Source: Nitrospira sp. UW-LDO-01
GTDB lineage: Bacteria > Nitrospirota > Nitrospiria > Nitrospirales > Nitrospiraceae
Length of the DNA: 38,870 nt
NCBI GenBank assembly: GCA_002254365.1
Contig: NIUT01000113.1
Coordinates: 1 to 38,870, forward strand
Direction of reading: 5' to 3'
The notes beneath the pieces were generated by a model. The model was not told the origin of the DNA and did no database searches. It saw only the letters and a list, made by a program, of their open reading frames with translations. Both the position numbers and the translations under genes were made by a program. How positions within the stretch are numbered: the stretch's first letter is position 1; every line of letters starts with the position of its first letter. This document shows, one piece after another, positions 8,235 through 18,041 of this stretch.

Positions 8235-10247
8235 CTATGAAACAGTGGGGCGCTTCTGTCGAACGGAGTTGATTGGATCAGGTGTGGTTCGCAATCCAAG
8301 ATCTTCAACCATGGCGCGCAGCGGTTCTGCCAGCGACCAGGCCTGCGCAGGACAGCCGCGTGGAGTATGTGGATGGTCCCCGTCGAAAATCTCCGATATG
8401 TGATCCAGACACGTCTCCTGTAGATTCGCTTCTATCCCATTGAGAAATGACCGCGCTTCACGTTTTATCTTGGAAGTGCGCCCGAACGTGTTCAGCCAGG
8501 CAGTCACAAAAGCTCCCAACAGAAACGGCCAAACAGTTCCCTGATGGTACGCACTATCGCGTTCTCTCGGTCCTCCTTCATAGTGTGGCCGATACCGATT
8601 GTCTTGCGGTGACAGCGTTCGAAGACCCACAGGAGTAAGGAGCTGCTCCTTGACGAGCTGAAGCACCCGTATGGCCTGCTCCTTTTTCAGCAAATCATCG
8701 CACAGGGAAATGGCATACACTTGATTGGGGCGGATCGAGGGATCGTCTCCCTCTGGTCCATCAATGGTATCGTACAGATACTGTCCACGCTGGTACCAAA
8801 ATCGTGTACGAAAGGATGTGAGGGCTCGTGTTCTATCTCTCCGGCAATCAGCCGCATAGGCTCGCTCACCAAACTGTGCGGCCAAACGAACGCCAACTTG
8901 CAATGCCCGAATCCACAAGGCTTGAATCTCTACCGGCTTTCCATGCCGTGGAGTGACGACCCAATCCTCGATTTTGGCGTCCATCCATGTCAGTTGTATC
9001 CCCGGCATGCCACCCGAAATCAGTCCATCGCTATCCATTTTTATATTGTATCTTGTGCCTTGACGATAGCCATCGAGAATCTGTTTGATGGCCGGCCAGA
9101 CAACGGCTCGTACTCGTTTCGAATCCTTGCTGTACGCCAGATAGCGATCGACGGCGTAGATAAACCAGAGGGACGCATCGATGGCATTGTATTCAGGGTC
9201 GTGGCCATGATCAGGGAAGCGATTCGGAACCATGCCCTCCGACACAAAGGGAACGAAGGATTCAATAATGTCCCAAGCGACCTTGTACTGTCCGGTCACA
9301 AGAAAGAGGCCAGGCAATGAGATGAACGTGTCTCGCCCCCAATCTGCGAACCAAGGATATCCGGCGATCACCGTCTGCTTCGAACCTTGGCGAACCAAGA
9401 ATGTATCGGCACCTCGCCGAAGTGCTTCAGCAAAGCGGTCTGCATCCTTCGCGGCCTGGTGATGCTTCATACGCCTAACACGTTCTTTGCGAATGAGTTC
9501 TCCGATCTCACTATCGTCCCCCCCCTCGCTGGTCAGAGCGAGAGCCTGCTCCCCACCCGGTTCCAAGTGGAACAGCAATTCTCCTGGAGACCACCAGTCT
9601 TCTTGAAAATCAAGCCCGCGTTCCCGTTCCAGAGGGAACTGCACATGCCGATACCAATCGGGGATATGGTGGTAGCTTCCGGTGTGTCCGCAATGCACGG
9701 CCGGAAGACTCTGGTAAGGCTGCCACGTCACCCACTGGTCGGTGATCGCTGCCGCAGGGGCAAGGGCTCCGTTCTCATGGTGCAGGGCATGATAGTCACG
9801 ACCCGTGAGCATCGGACGTACCCGTAGTTCGATTGAATCCGTCGTTGGGGTGAGGAGTCTCCAGCGCACCACAACCGTGCTCTGGCCTCGTACGCAGAAG
9901 ATTTCCCGGCTGACTGTTCGATCGTCGAACCTAAACGTCCAGGTTGGCCAAGGCGTCGATGAGAAGGAGATGCAGTGACGATACCCTTGAGGATGGATCA
10001 CACCGGGATACAGATTCGCCGAAATTGAAATTGCGCCGCCATCCAGATGAAGCCATTCCTCCAAGTGATTGACCAGCATGTAGCGATGGTTCTGATGGGG
10101 TGTCGCCACAAGCAACAACCCATGATAGCGACGCGTATTGGCACCAGCCACCGTGCCCGACGCAAATCCCCCACACCCATTCGTCTCCAACCATTCCAGA
10201 CTCAGTGCACGATCGGGATCTTGGCTTTCTTCTTCGCCGATCCACAT
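8235..10247 (-). CDS. Glycogen debranching enzyme (amylo-alpha-1,6-glucosidase)
   Basis: About 670 residues. The N-terminal bacterial/archaeal GDE domain opens with SLEWLETNGCGGFASGTVAG, then ANTRRYHGLL. The C-terminal (alpha/alpha)6 GDE domain is marked by AGYPWFADWGRDTFISLPGL, DHGHDPEYNAIDASLWFIYA and YHQGTVWPFLLGAF. It should remove alpha-1,6 branches during glycogen breakdown in the cytoplasm. It follows the GH63-like gene on the same strand, so both probably serve storage polysaccharide turnover. I prefer the ATG at 10247, which has GAGGA 6 nt upstream; a GTG at 10310 is the longer alternative. Confidence 0.92.
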   Translation of the reverse strand: MWIGEEESQDPDRALSLEWLETNGCGGFASGTVAGANTRRYHGLLLVATPHQNHRYMLVNHLEEWLHLDGGAISISANLYPGVIHPQGYRHCISFSSTPWPTWTFRFDDRTVSREIFCVRGQSTVVVRWRLLTPTTDSIELRVRPMLTGRDYHALHHENGALAPAAAITDQWVTWQPYQSLPAVHCGHTGSYHHIPDWYRHVQFPLERERGLDFQEDWWSPGELLFHLEPGGEQALALTSEGGDDSEIGELIRKERVRRMKHHQAAKDADRFAEALRRGADTFLVRQGSKQTVIAGYPWFADWGRDTFISLPGLFLVTGQYKVAWDIIESFVPFVSEGMVPNRFPDHGHDPEYNAIDASLWFIYAVDRYLAYSKDSKRVRAVVWPAIKQILDGYRQGTRYNIKMDSDGLISGGMPGIQLTWMDAKIEDWVVTPRHGKPVEIQALWIRALQVGVRLAAQFGERAYAADCRRDRTRALTSFRTRFWYQRGQYLYDTIDGPEGDDPSIRPNQVYAISLCDDLLKKEQAIRVLQLVKEQLLTPVGLRTLSPQDNRYRPHYEGGPRERDSAYHQGTVWPFLLGAFVTAWLNTFGRTSKIKREARSFLNGIEANLQETCLDHISEIFDGDHPHTPRGCPAQAWSLAEPLRAMVEDLGLRTTPDPINSVRQKRPTVS

Positions 10248-10349
10248 CAACTGTCCTCGTCGTTCGTATCTCGTGCTCTCCAGATTCGCTTCACCGTTCG
10301 ACAAACTCACGATCCGGAGCGAAGTCGTAGGACGAGTGCCACTTCCTCC

Positions 10350-13031
10350 CTACTCCCCGCTCTGCTGGATAAGCTTGGCGACTAAGCCGGTCCATCCTGT
10401 CTGATGACTTGCTCCAATCCCAGTCCCATTGTCGCCATGGAAATACTCATAAAATGGGATGGCATCTCGCCAACACGGATCGTCCTGAAATTTCCTGACC
10501 CCGCCATGCACGGGGCGCTGGCCCGTCTTATCACAAAGGAAAATACGCGTCAGTCGTCGGGACAGTTCGGAAGCGACCTCGTTCAACGAGATGAGGCGCC
10601 CTGATCGAACCGGATACTCGACCTTGAAGTCCTCACCAAGGAAGTAATGGAACTTTTGGAGCGATTCAATGAGGAGATAGTTGACGGGAAACCAAATAGG
10701 CCCCCTCCAGTTTGAATTGCCTCCGAAGAGCCCCGTATTCGATTCGGCCGGTTCGTAGTCCACCCGATACTCTCGGCCCATGAGAGAGAGCACATAGGGG
10801 TGGTCCTTGTGATACCGCGAGAGGGCCCGAATACCATAGGGGGACAGAAATTCCTCTTCATCCAACATATATCGCAGCACCGATTTCAACCGCGAACGAT
10901 TCACGAGGGATAAAAATCGTCGGACTTCACCGTTCTGGGACTGGGTCTCCACATGGATACTGAAATCAGGTCGGTTTTCAATAAACCACTGCATCCGGTG
11001 TTTGAACCGCGGGAGTTGATCGATCAACTCGGAGTCCAAGGTTTCGACGGCAAACAGCGGGATGAGGCCGACAAGAGATCGGACCTTGAGCGGACAGGTC
11101 TGCCCGTCCGGCAGGTGCAAGACGTCATAAAAAAATCCATCGTCTCGATTCCACAGCTCAATGTTCTCCCCGCCGATGTTATTCATGGCCCGGCAGATAT
11201 AGACGAAGTGCTCAAAAAACTTGCTGGCCACATCCTCGTATGCTCGATTGTCACGTGCCAGTTCCAGTGCGATCGAGAGCATATTGAGGCAATACATCCC
11301 CATCCAACTGGTGGCATCCGACTGTTCGATATGGCCGCCGGTCGGCAGGGGAGCACTCCGATCAAAGACTCCGATATTGTCTAGCCCTAAAAACCCTCCT
11401 TGAAAGATGTTCTTCCCTTCCGCGTCTTTCCGATTGACCCACCAGGTAAAGTTCAGAAGGAGCTTGTGGAAGACACGTTCAAGGAAGACGTGATCACCGA
11501 CGCCTTTCCGTTTCTTCTCGATCTTATACACACGCCAGGCAGCCCAGGCGTGGACCGGAGGGTTGACGTCTCCGAATGCCCATTCATAGGCAGGAATCTG
11601 CCCGTTCGGATGCATATACCACTCTCGGAGCATGAGAATCAGCTGCTCCTTGGCGAACGTCGAGTCGACAAGGGCCAGCGGAATGCAATGAAATGCTAAA
11701 TCCCACGCGGCGTACCAGGGGTACTCCCACTTGTCCGGCATTGAGATCACATCGGCATTGTACAGGTGTGTCCAGTCGGAGTTTCGCCCATGCAGTCGTT
11801 CTTGAGGCGGATCGGGCATCCCAGGATCACCCACGAGCCAGCGCTTGAGGTCGTAGTGGTAGAACTGCTTGCTCCACAGCAGCCCAGCGAAGGCTTGTCG
11901 TTGAACGAGCTTCGCATCCTCGGACAGCTGTGCCGGAGCCAGTTCCTCATAGAACTCATTGGCCTCCTGAATCCGTTGTTGAAAGAGTCCATCGCTGTGC
12001 TTCCCATAAACTCTTTTTGGATTAGATTCATTGGTCAGACAAAGCCGAACCAGGTCCGATTCCCCAGGAGCCAACGTCAGCACATACTGCGCCGCTGCCT
12101 TCGAGCCGATCTTCCCGGGATTCACCGCATCGGTCTGCCCATGAATGATGTAATCATGAAAGCTGTCCTTCACGTACCGTGAGCCGTCCTGATCTCCGTA
12201 CAATCGTCTGGAGTTTGTCTCGTTTTCAGTGAACAGCAACGATGGTTTTCGCTCACACCAGAGAAACCGCTTCCCGTAGTACTCGTGCTCCAGCTGAACG
12301 ACACTGAGATTGTTTGCTGTGACTCCTTCACGCATTCGTGGTCGACGAGCATCGAGTCCCCACGACCAGGTATTTCTGAACCAGAGAGTCGGCAGCAGGG
12401 TCAGCTCAGCGCGGTCAGGCCCTCGGTTTGTAACCTGGATCCTGATGAAGAGCTCCTCCGGTGTCGTCTTCGCATACTCAACCACCACATCGAAATAGCG
12501 ATCCTCATCAAACACACCCGTATCAATAAGCTCGTACTCTCCATCTCGTCGTCCCCGCCGGCGATTCTCCTCAGCCAACCTGGCATAGGGAAATTCAACT
12601 TGTGGATACTTATACAGATACTTCATATATGAATGGGTTGGCGTTGAATCTAAATAGAAATAATACTCCTTCACATCTTCGCCGTGATTCCCTTCATTGC
12701 CTGTGACTCCGAACACCCGCTCCTTTAAAATGGGATCGCGTCCATTCCAAAGCGCAATCGCGAAACAGATGTACTGATGACGATCCGAGACCCCGGCGAG
12801 CCCGTCTTCATTCCAGCGGTAGGCACGAGAGCGAGCATGATCGTGAGGAAACGATTCCCACGCCGTACCATAAGGACTGTAGTCTTCCCGAACCGTCCCC
12901 CAAGCCCGTTCGCTTAGGTATGGCCCCCAGCGCTTCCAATGCTGCTTCCGTAGAGCATCTTCTTCCAGCCGTTGCCGTTCGGCGCCATGAAGTGTCTGAG
13001 AACGAGAAGACCGCTGAACTGCTTTCGCCAT
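10350..13031 (-). CDS. MGH1-like / GH63-type glycoside hydrolase
   Basis: About 893 residues. It opens with [40 protein letters not shown] and [20 protein letters not shown], the signature of a bacterial family related to GH63 (mannosyl-oligosaccharide glucosidase-like, MGH1). The catalytic (alpha/alpha) barrel shows [20 protein letters not shown] and [20 protein letters not shown]. Its natural substrate is not established; position just before a glycogen debranching enzyme suggests an alpha-glucan or trehalose-type substrate. Start is uncertain: a GTG at 13124 has GAGGAGGG but 13 nt away and would add an odd hydrophobic leader, whereas the ATG at 13031 matches where family homology begins. 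Confidence 0.88.
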   Translation of the reverse strand: MAKAVQRSSRSQTLHGAERQRLEEDALRKQHWKRWGPYLSERAWGTVREDYSPYGTAWESFPHDHARSRAYRWNEDGLAGVSDRHQYICFAIALWNGRDPILKERVFGVTGNEGNHGEDVKEYYFYLDSTPTHSYMKYLYKYPQVEFPYARLAEENRRRGRRDGEYELIDTGVFDEDRYFDVVVEYAKTTPEELFIRIQVTNRGPDRAELTLLPTLWFRNTWSWGLDARRPRMREGVTANNLSVVQLEHEYYGKRFLWCERKPSLLFTENETNSRRLYGDQDGSRYVKDSFHDYIIHGQTDAVNPGKIGSKAAAQYVLTLAPGESDLVRLCLTNESNPKRVYGKHSDGLFQQRIQEANEFYEELAPAQLSEDAKLVQRQAFAGLLWSKQFYHYDLKRWLVGDPGMPDPPQERLHGRNSDWTHLYNADVISMPDKWEYPWYAAWDLAFHCIPLALVDSTFAKEQLILMLREWYMHPNGQIPAYEWAFGDVNPPVHAWAAWRVYKIEKKRKGVGDHVFLERVFHKLLLNFTWWVNRKDAEGKNIFQGGFLGLDNIGVFDRSAPLPTGGHIEQSDATSWMGMYCLNMLSIALELARDNRAYEDVASKFFEHFVYICRAMNNIGGENIELWNRDDGFFYDVLHLPDGQTCPLKVRSLVGLIPLFAVETLDSELIDQLPRFKHRMQWFIENRPDFSIHVETQSQNGEVRRFLSLVNRSRLKSVLRYMLDEEEFLSPYGIRALSRYHKDHPYVLSLMGREYRVDYEPAESNTGLFGGNSNWRGPIWFPVNYLLIESLQKFHYFLGEDFKVEYPVRSGRLISLNEVASELSRRLTRIFLCDKTGQRPVHGGVRKFQDDPCWRDAIPFYEYFHGDNGTGIGASHQTGWTGLVAKLIQQSGE

Positions 13032-13290
13032 ACGAACCCCGTGCGTCTGACACCAGCTACAGTGTACAACGACTACGATGCACCCAATAGACCACAGAAT
13101 CAAGCGCGTGCCCAGTCGAGGCACTTGAAGCCAAGTCCCTCCTCGGTCTTTTTCTCACGTGCCTGAATGACCCAGGATGAACCACGAGCAGCACACACCA
13201 CGATCCGACAGGTGAGGAGTGATCCTGGAAGAACGCTATCTGATCCGAGAATATAATGAAGGAAGGCGGGAAGGGATACTGCTCAGAAAC

Positions 13291-13551
13291 TCAACTCCAG
13301 ATGACTTGTTCCTGATTCAGGAGGTACTCAATCACTTCGATACTGTTCCGCATCTGGATCTGGGCCTGTTCGGACATAGGGAGCACCGCACCGACTAATT
13401 TCCCCGACTCCATGTCCATGAGTGAGGGAATAGCCTCGCCGGAGAGTTTTTCGAGGTTGCTTCGGAAGCTAGCCAATGGACGACCTCCTGGTTGAATCTT
13501 TCTCGGCATGCTCGAGCCGTTACTTGAGCCGGAAAGGGCACTGGAAGGCAT
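13291..13551 (-). CDS. Small hypothetical protein
   Basis: An 86-residue open frame filling the space between the GH63-like gene and the beta-helix gene. It is soluble and slightly basic at the start (PRKIQPGGRPLASFRSNLEK), then helical (SEQAQIQMRNSIEVIEYLLN). I do not recognise a family. GAGG lies about 8 nt before the ATG at 13551; an internal ATG (MPRKIQPGG) gives 72 residues. No strong coding proof, so it may be spurious. Confidence 0.4.
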   Translation of the reverse strand: MPSSALSGSSNGSSMPRKIQPGGRPLASFRSNLEKLSGEAIPSLMDMESGKLVGAVLPMSEQAQIQMRNSIEVIEYLLNQEQVIWS

Positions 13552-13628
13552 TGGACTCGCCTCAAAGGATACCAGACGTATTTCAGCGAGGGGCGCACCT
13601 CACTATCCCCTTGCTTTTAATGAAATTT

Positions 13629-14666
13629 CTACTGAGTGGACACAGATGAGCGAGGGGGAAGCGCTCCAAGGTAGCGAAATCCACCCACATTGAGAAGCGT
13701 GGTATCGGACGGGAGACGAAAATCATCACGCTCCGCATCGACAAACCGAGGATCCACAAAGATATCGGACTTGGCCTTCAGCTCCGGGGCGGGACGATTC
13801 GGCGAACCAGCTCTCATATAGTCGGCCTCGCCGTTGAAGAGCAGGTTGTACCCAATTCGAATCTGACTCGATGGGGAGATCAGAAAGCCGACCTTATTGA
13901 AACTCACGATGTTCCCCATGGCCTCGATCCGCGAGGCACCGAGAAATGTCGCGCCACCGCCGTTCTTCACCAAGGTATTGTTCACTAACACCGCAGCAGC
14001 CTGATCACCGATGACGACAGCCTCAAAAAGACTTCTCGTAATGACATTGCGCTCAAATCGAACCGACGACTCGCCGGTGACGTTGATACCATAATCGTTG
14101 TCATGGATAAAATTTCCAACCAGGGTAGCTTGAGAGTCGGAAAAATGCGCGCCTGTCGTCTCGCTCCCACCAATAACGCAGTCTTCTATTCGAACGTCCT
14201 GGACCTGCTGGCTGAAAACCATTCCCTTGACATGAAGTTGACGAAGCACGATGCGGTTGCCATTAAAAAGGCCGAGCGCATGTCCCCCATGCTCATTGAT
14301 CGTCAGACCGCTGATCTCAATATCCGTGGCACCATACGGCCATTTCCCCACATGGAGAACGCCGACCATCTGCCCTCGCCCTTGCAAAACAACCTGTCCA
14401 ATCCCAACACCGATGATCTTGATTTTTTCCTTACTATGGATGGTCAGGTCCTGGGGATAGACACCAGCCTTAATCAATACCGTATCACCTTTCCCGGCAC
14501 TATCCACCGCCTCTTGTATCGATGAGAACTCGCCTGAACCGTCCAAGGCAACGGTGATCGTCCGCGGACTAGGGACCACGCCCTCTGTCCCGGCCATAGC
14601 AATCCCGGCACCGGCGAACGAACACATGACAACGATCAGCAGAACTCTAACCATGCCAAAATTCAT
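13629..14666 (-). CDS. Secreted right-handed parallel beta-helix protein
   Basis: 345 residues with a cleavable signal peptide ending at about Ala25 (GAGIAMA before GTEG). It then has the start of a pectate-lyase/NosD-type beta-helix (TITVALDGSGEFSSIQEAVD, GDTVLIKAGVY, LTIHSKEKIKIIGVG) and repeated short strands such as IRIEDCVIGG-, NFIHDNDYGINV- and NNTLVKNGGG-type rungs. Such solenoids bind or cleave polysaccharide or serve as scaffolds; no catalytic residues of a named enzyme family are evident, so I call only the fold. It is divergent from coaE across a 51-bp gap. Confidence 0.85.
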   Translation of the reverse strand: MNFGMVRVLLIVVMCSFAGAGIAMAGTEGVVPSPRTITVALDGSGEFSSIQEAVDSAGKGDTVLIKAGVYPQDLTIHSKEKIKIIGVGIGQVVLQGRGQMVGVLHVGKWPYGATDIEISGLTINEHGGHALGLFNGNRIVLRQLHVKGMVFSQQVQDVRIEDCVIGGSETTGAHFSDSQATLVGNFIHDNDYGINVTGESSVRFERNVITRSLFEAVVIGDQAAAVLVNNTLVKNGGGATFLGASRIEAMGNIVSFNKVGFLISPSSQIRIGYNLLFNGEADYMRAGSPNRPAPELKAKSDIFVDPRFVDAERDDFRLPSDTTLLNVGGFRYLGALPPRSSVSTQ

Positions 14667-14717
14667 ACAAGCAGAGAACGGGAGATGTCAATCTCAGTTT
14701 GTCGTCAAGGGTGACGC

Positions 14718-15356
14718 ATGATAAGCTCCGCCGCTATGATCCTCATAGGGCTCACAGGTGGAGTGGCCACAGGAAAGAGCACCGTGGCACAGATGTTCAA
14801 ACAATGCGGAGCCGTGGTCATCGATGCCGATGCCTTGGCACGAGAGGTCGTCCAGCCTGACAAACCGGCATGGAGGGACGTTGTTCGTACATTTAGCAAG
14901 AAGGTTCTGAATCCCGATCGAACGATCAACCGACAAGCCCTCGGGTCGATCGTCTTCAGATATCCCGCAAAACGACGCCGACTAGAACGCATCATCCATC
15001 CTCGCGTAGCCCGCGAACAACAACGACTGACCAGAGAAGCGGCCAGAAAAGATCCGACCGCCGTTGTGCTCTATGATGTTCCCCTTCTCTTCGAAGCCGG
15101 CATCGACAAGCGAGTGCAGAAGATCATCGTGGTCACTGCAGATCAACAGACTCAAATCGCCCGCCTTAAGAAGCGTAATGGTCTCTCACGAGCTGAAGCC
15201 CTTCGGCGCATTCGCAGCCAGATGCCACTGGCGAAAAAGGCCAAGATGGCCGATCTCGTCATTGACGGAACAGTGTCTCGCGCGGTTGGGAGGAGGAGGG
15301 TTCAGGAAGCATTTGCGATACTCTCTCACTGGGCAACCTCCAAGTCTCGCTTCTAA
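14718..15356 (+). CDS. coaE: Dephospho-CoA kinase
   Basis: Catalyses the last step of coenzyme A synthesis, ATP-dependent phosphorylation of dephospho-CoA, in the cytoplasm. The P-loop GGVATGKS is at residues 14-21, followed by VVIDADALAREVV (DxD at 36-38), RRRLERIIHPRVA and VLYDVPLLFEAG, all diagnostic of CoaE. Length (212) is normal. AAGGGTG upstream of the ATG at 14718 supports that start; an ATG at 14736 would still leave a complete protein. It begins the plus-strand housekeeping run with trxB and thiI. Confidence 0.95.
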   Translation: MISSAAMILIGLTGGVATGKSTVAQMFKQCGAVVIDADALAREVVQPDKPAWRDVVRTFSKKVLNPDRTINRQALGSIVFRYPAKRRRLERIIHPRVAREQQRLTREAARKDPTAVVLYDVPLLFEAGIDKRVQKIIVVTADQQTQIARLKKRNGLSRAEALRRIRSQMPLAKKAKMADLVIDGTVSRAVGRRRVQEAFAILSHWATSKSRF

Positions 15357-15501
15357 TCACATAGCTCCCAGTCGCTATTCTACAATAGGTTTTGCCTTTG
15401 ATCCGGGGTTGCAAAGTGAACTGCCTGACATCCTAATTTCAACCAAGCCTTAGACAACCTTCTACCGCTCGCTTCCCTCGCTGTGATAGAGTCTCTCTCT
15501 T

Positions 15502-16422
15502 ATGCAGAACGTCGTCATCATCGGTTCAGGACCAGCCGGGTTAACCGCTGCGATCTATACGGCACGAGCAAACCTGTCGCCCCTGCTCATCGAAGGTTGG
15601 CAATCGGGCGGCCAGCTCACGACAACGACGGACGTCGAGAACTATCCCGGATTCCCCAAGGGCATCATGGGCCCGGAGCTGATGAAAGAGATGCGCGCGC
15701 AAGCCGAGCGGTTCGGCTCGGAGTTTGTGACCGGGGATGTCACCGCAGTTGATTTCACCCAACCTCCCTTCAGCATCACAATTGATGGTGAGCGAGCCAT
15801 TCACACCAAGACCGTCATCCTCGCCACAGGCGCGTCCGCCATTCAGATGGGACTGCCGAATGAGAAGCGCCTCACGGGTCACGGCGTCTCCACCTGCGCC
15901 ACCTGCGATGGATTTTTCTTCCGTGGCAAGGAATTGCTGGTCGTCGGCGGTGGAGACAGTGCCATAGAAGAAGCAACCTTTCTGACCAAGTTTGCGACGA
16001 ATGTGTCGATTGTGCACCGCCGTGACAAACTGCGTGCGTCAAAAATCATGCAGCAACGGGCGATGAACAACGAGAAGATCGCCTTCGTCTGGAATACCGT
16101 GGTCGAGGATATTCTTGGCAGCGAGGTCGTCACCGGCGTACGCCTCAAGAATATCGTCACTGGAAAGACAATGGAGCGCTCCTGTGCCGGTGTTTTCGTG
16201 GCCATCGGCCATCGGCCAAATACGACCCTCTTCACTGGTCAACTCGACATGGATGAAAAAGGCTACATCCGAACGCATCAGGGCACGGCGACAAGCGTGC
16301 CAGGCGTATTTGCGGCCGGAGACGTACAAGACTCCCATTATCGCCAAGCTATTACAGCAGCCGGTACTGGCTGCATGGCCGCCATCGATGTGGAACGATT
16401 TCTTGAAGCGAATGAGAAGTAA
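15502..16422 (+). CDS. trxB: Thioredoxin reductase
   Basis: NADPH-dependent FAD flavoprotein that reduces thioredoxin. FAD-binding GSGPAG is at residues 8-13, the redox-active pair is Cys132 and Cys135 in STCATCDGFFF, the NADPH-site GGGDSAIEEA is at about 149-158, and the C-terminal FAD motif is GVFAAGDVQDSHYRQAITAA. At 306 residues it has normal length and no extra domains. No clear Shine-Dalgarno sequence precedes the ATG. It lies 145 bp after coaE and 59 bp before thiI on the same strand. Confidence 0.96.
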   Translation: MQNVVIIGSGPAGLTAAIYTARANLSPLLIEGWQSGGQLTTTTDVENYPGFPKGIMGPELMKEMRAQAERFGSEFVTGDVTAVDFTQPPFSITIDGERAIHTKTVILATGASAIQMGLPNEKRLTGHGVSTCATCDGFFFRGKELLVVGGGDSAIEEATFLTKFATNVSIVHRRDKLRASKIMQQRAMNNEKIAFVWNTVVEDILGSEVVTGVRLKNIVTGKTMERSCAGVFVAIGHRPNTTLFTGQLDMDEKGYIRTHQGTATSVPGVFAAGDVQDSHYRQAITAAGTGCMAAIDVERFLEANEK

Positions 16423-16481
16423 TATATGCTACCGAACGATTTTTCCCCCTACCTCTCACTTCTCACCTTTCACTTTTCACG

Positions 16482-17669
16482 ATGAGAACCGCCATTGTTC
16501 ATTATCATGAGCTCGCGCTCAAAGGTCGCAATCGGGACTCATTCGAGCAGTGCTTGATCGATAATATCCGGACGTCTCTGAGTGATCTCAGTATTCGACG
16601 AGTTGATAACCTCCAGAGCCGAATCCGCATCACGCTTCCATCAGAGACCGATCCGGACACGGTACGAGGCAGACTCGCACGGGTCTGTGGTATCGCCAAT
16701 TTCTCACTAGGCCACACCGTCCCTCTCCAGCTCGCGGCTCCAAACCTCGACGTGCTCGTATCGACCCTTCTCGATGAACTCCCGTCCAAGTCATTTGAGA
16801 CTTTTAGAGTCACAGCCCGTCGAGCCGACAAACGGTTAGTCCTGACCTCGATGGACGTCGAGAAAATGGTTGGGGCAGCCATCTGTCATGTCACTGGCAA
16901 GAAGGTGAACCTCAAGAGCCCCGACCTCACCATTTATATTGAGCTGCTCTCAAAAGACGCGTTCTGCTCCGTCGAAAAGACAGAAGGACCAGGAGGAATG
17001 CCCGTCGGTGTCAGCGGGAAGGTAGCCTGCCTCATCTCGGGTGGGATCGACTCGCCGGTTGCCGCCTACCGCCTGATCAAACGAGGCTGCCAAGCCTCAT
17101 TCATTCACTTTTCTGGCCGACCGTTGGTTAGCCGAGCGTCTGAGGAGAAGGTCCGTGACCTTGTGCAGACCCTGACCCAGTTTCAATATCACTCACGTCT
17201 CTATGTCGTCCCCTTTGGAGAAATTCAGCGTGAGATTGTCCTGAATGCGCCGGCGCCGTTCCGGATCGTGCTGTATCGCCGAATGATGATTCGGATTACG
17301 GAGGAACTAGCCAGGAGAGAACAGTGTTGGGCCTTAGTGACCGGCGATAGCCTGGGCCAAGTGGCCTCTCAAACTCCTCAGAACATCTGTGCGATTGAAG
17401 ACGCGGCAGAACTGCCGATCCTCCGCCCACTGATCGGGATGGACAAACGCGAGATCATCGACGAAGCCAGGCGGCTCAGCACCTACGAAACTTCGATCGA
17501 GCCGGACCAGGACTGCTGCAAACTCTTCGTGCCGCCCCACCCAAGCACGAAGACACGCCTGGATGATGTGCTGCGAATTGAACACATGCTGGATATTTCT
17601 TCGCTGGTCAAGCGGGGGCTGGATAATGCGGAGTTGACTGAGTTGTCGTTTCCCTCCTCAGGTGGGTGA
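16482..17669 (+). CDS. thiI: tRNA 4-thiouridine synthetase ThiI
   Basis: Adenylates uridine 8 of tRNA for sulfur transfer; in some bacteria it also feeds thiamine thiazole synthesis. The N-terminal ferredoxin-like and THUMP domains cover about residues 1-165, the PP-loop is SGGIDSP at 186-192, and a conserved cysteine pair Cys345-Cys346 lies in DQDCCKLFVPPHP, matching the position of the catalytic cysteine (Cys344) of E. coli ThiI. At 395 residues it ends where the E. coli enzyme continues into a rhodanese domain. That domain is absent, so sulfur must come from another protein, as in Bacillus. Confidence 0.95.
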   Translation: MRTAIVHYHELALKGRNRDSFEQCLIDNIRTSLSDLSIRRVDNLQSRIRITLPSETDPDTVRGRLARVCGIANFSLGHTVPLQLAAPNLDVLVSTLLDELPSKSFETFRVTARRADKRLVLTSMDVEKMVGAAICHVTGKKVNLKSPDLTIYIELLSKDAFCSVEKTEGPGGMPVGVSGKVACLISGGIDSPVAAYRLIKRGCQASFIHFSGRPLVSRASEEKVRDLVQTLTQFQYHSRLYVVPFGEIQREIVLNAPAPFRIVLYRRMMIRITEELARREQCWALVTGDSLGQVASQTPQNICAIEDAAELPILRPLIGMDKREIIDEARRLSTYETSIEPDQDCCKLFVPPHPSTKTRLDDVLRIEHMLDISSLVKRGLDNAELTELSFPSSGG

Positions 17670-17683
17670 TCACTCAGCTTTTT
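17663..17683 (+). terminator. Weak intrinsic terminator after thiI
   Basis: A 5-bp stem (17663-17667 with 17672-17676, one G-T wobble, GATC loop) overlapping the thiI stop codon and followed by a run of five T. The stem is short, so termination efficiency is doubtful. Confidence 0.3.
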
Positions 17684-17818
17684 CTATGGAGTGTCGAGGA
17701 AAATAGAGCCCCATGAAGCCATTGCAAATCATCACGCAGCACGGTAAGCTCGGCACACCTATTGAGCACGTTGTCCTCACCTGCTCGATACTCAAACCAG
17801 CCTACGTTCTACCATAAC

Positions 17819-17908
<90 letters not shown>

Positions 17909-18041
17909 TAGCAATCTTGCTGGTATCCCCCCCCGTATGAGAATGGATATCGGCGAGCCCGAGACTTATTCAAGCCTGGGCATCGGAAGTAAGCGATTCT
18001 ATCTGAAGCTCGTTGATTGTCGACGGCTGTTTCGCAAGGTC

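Noticed and set aside
15541-16017. 158-codon minus-strand open frame opposite trxB
   Set aside because: It mirrors the trxB codons and has no domain; trxB itself is certain.
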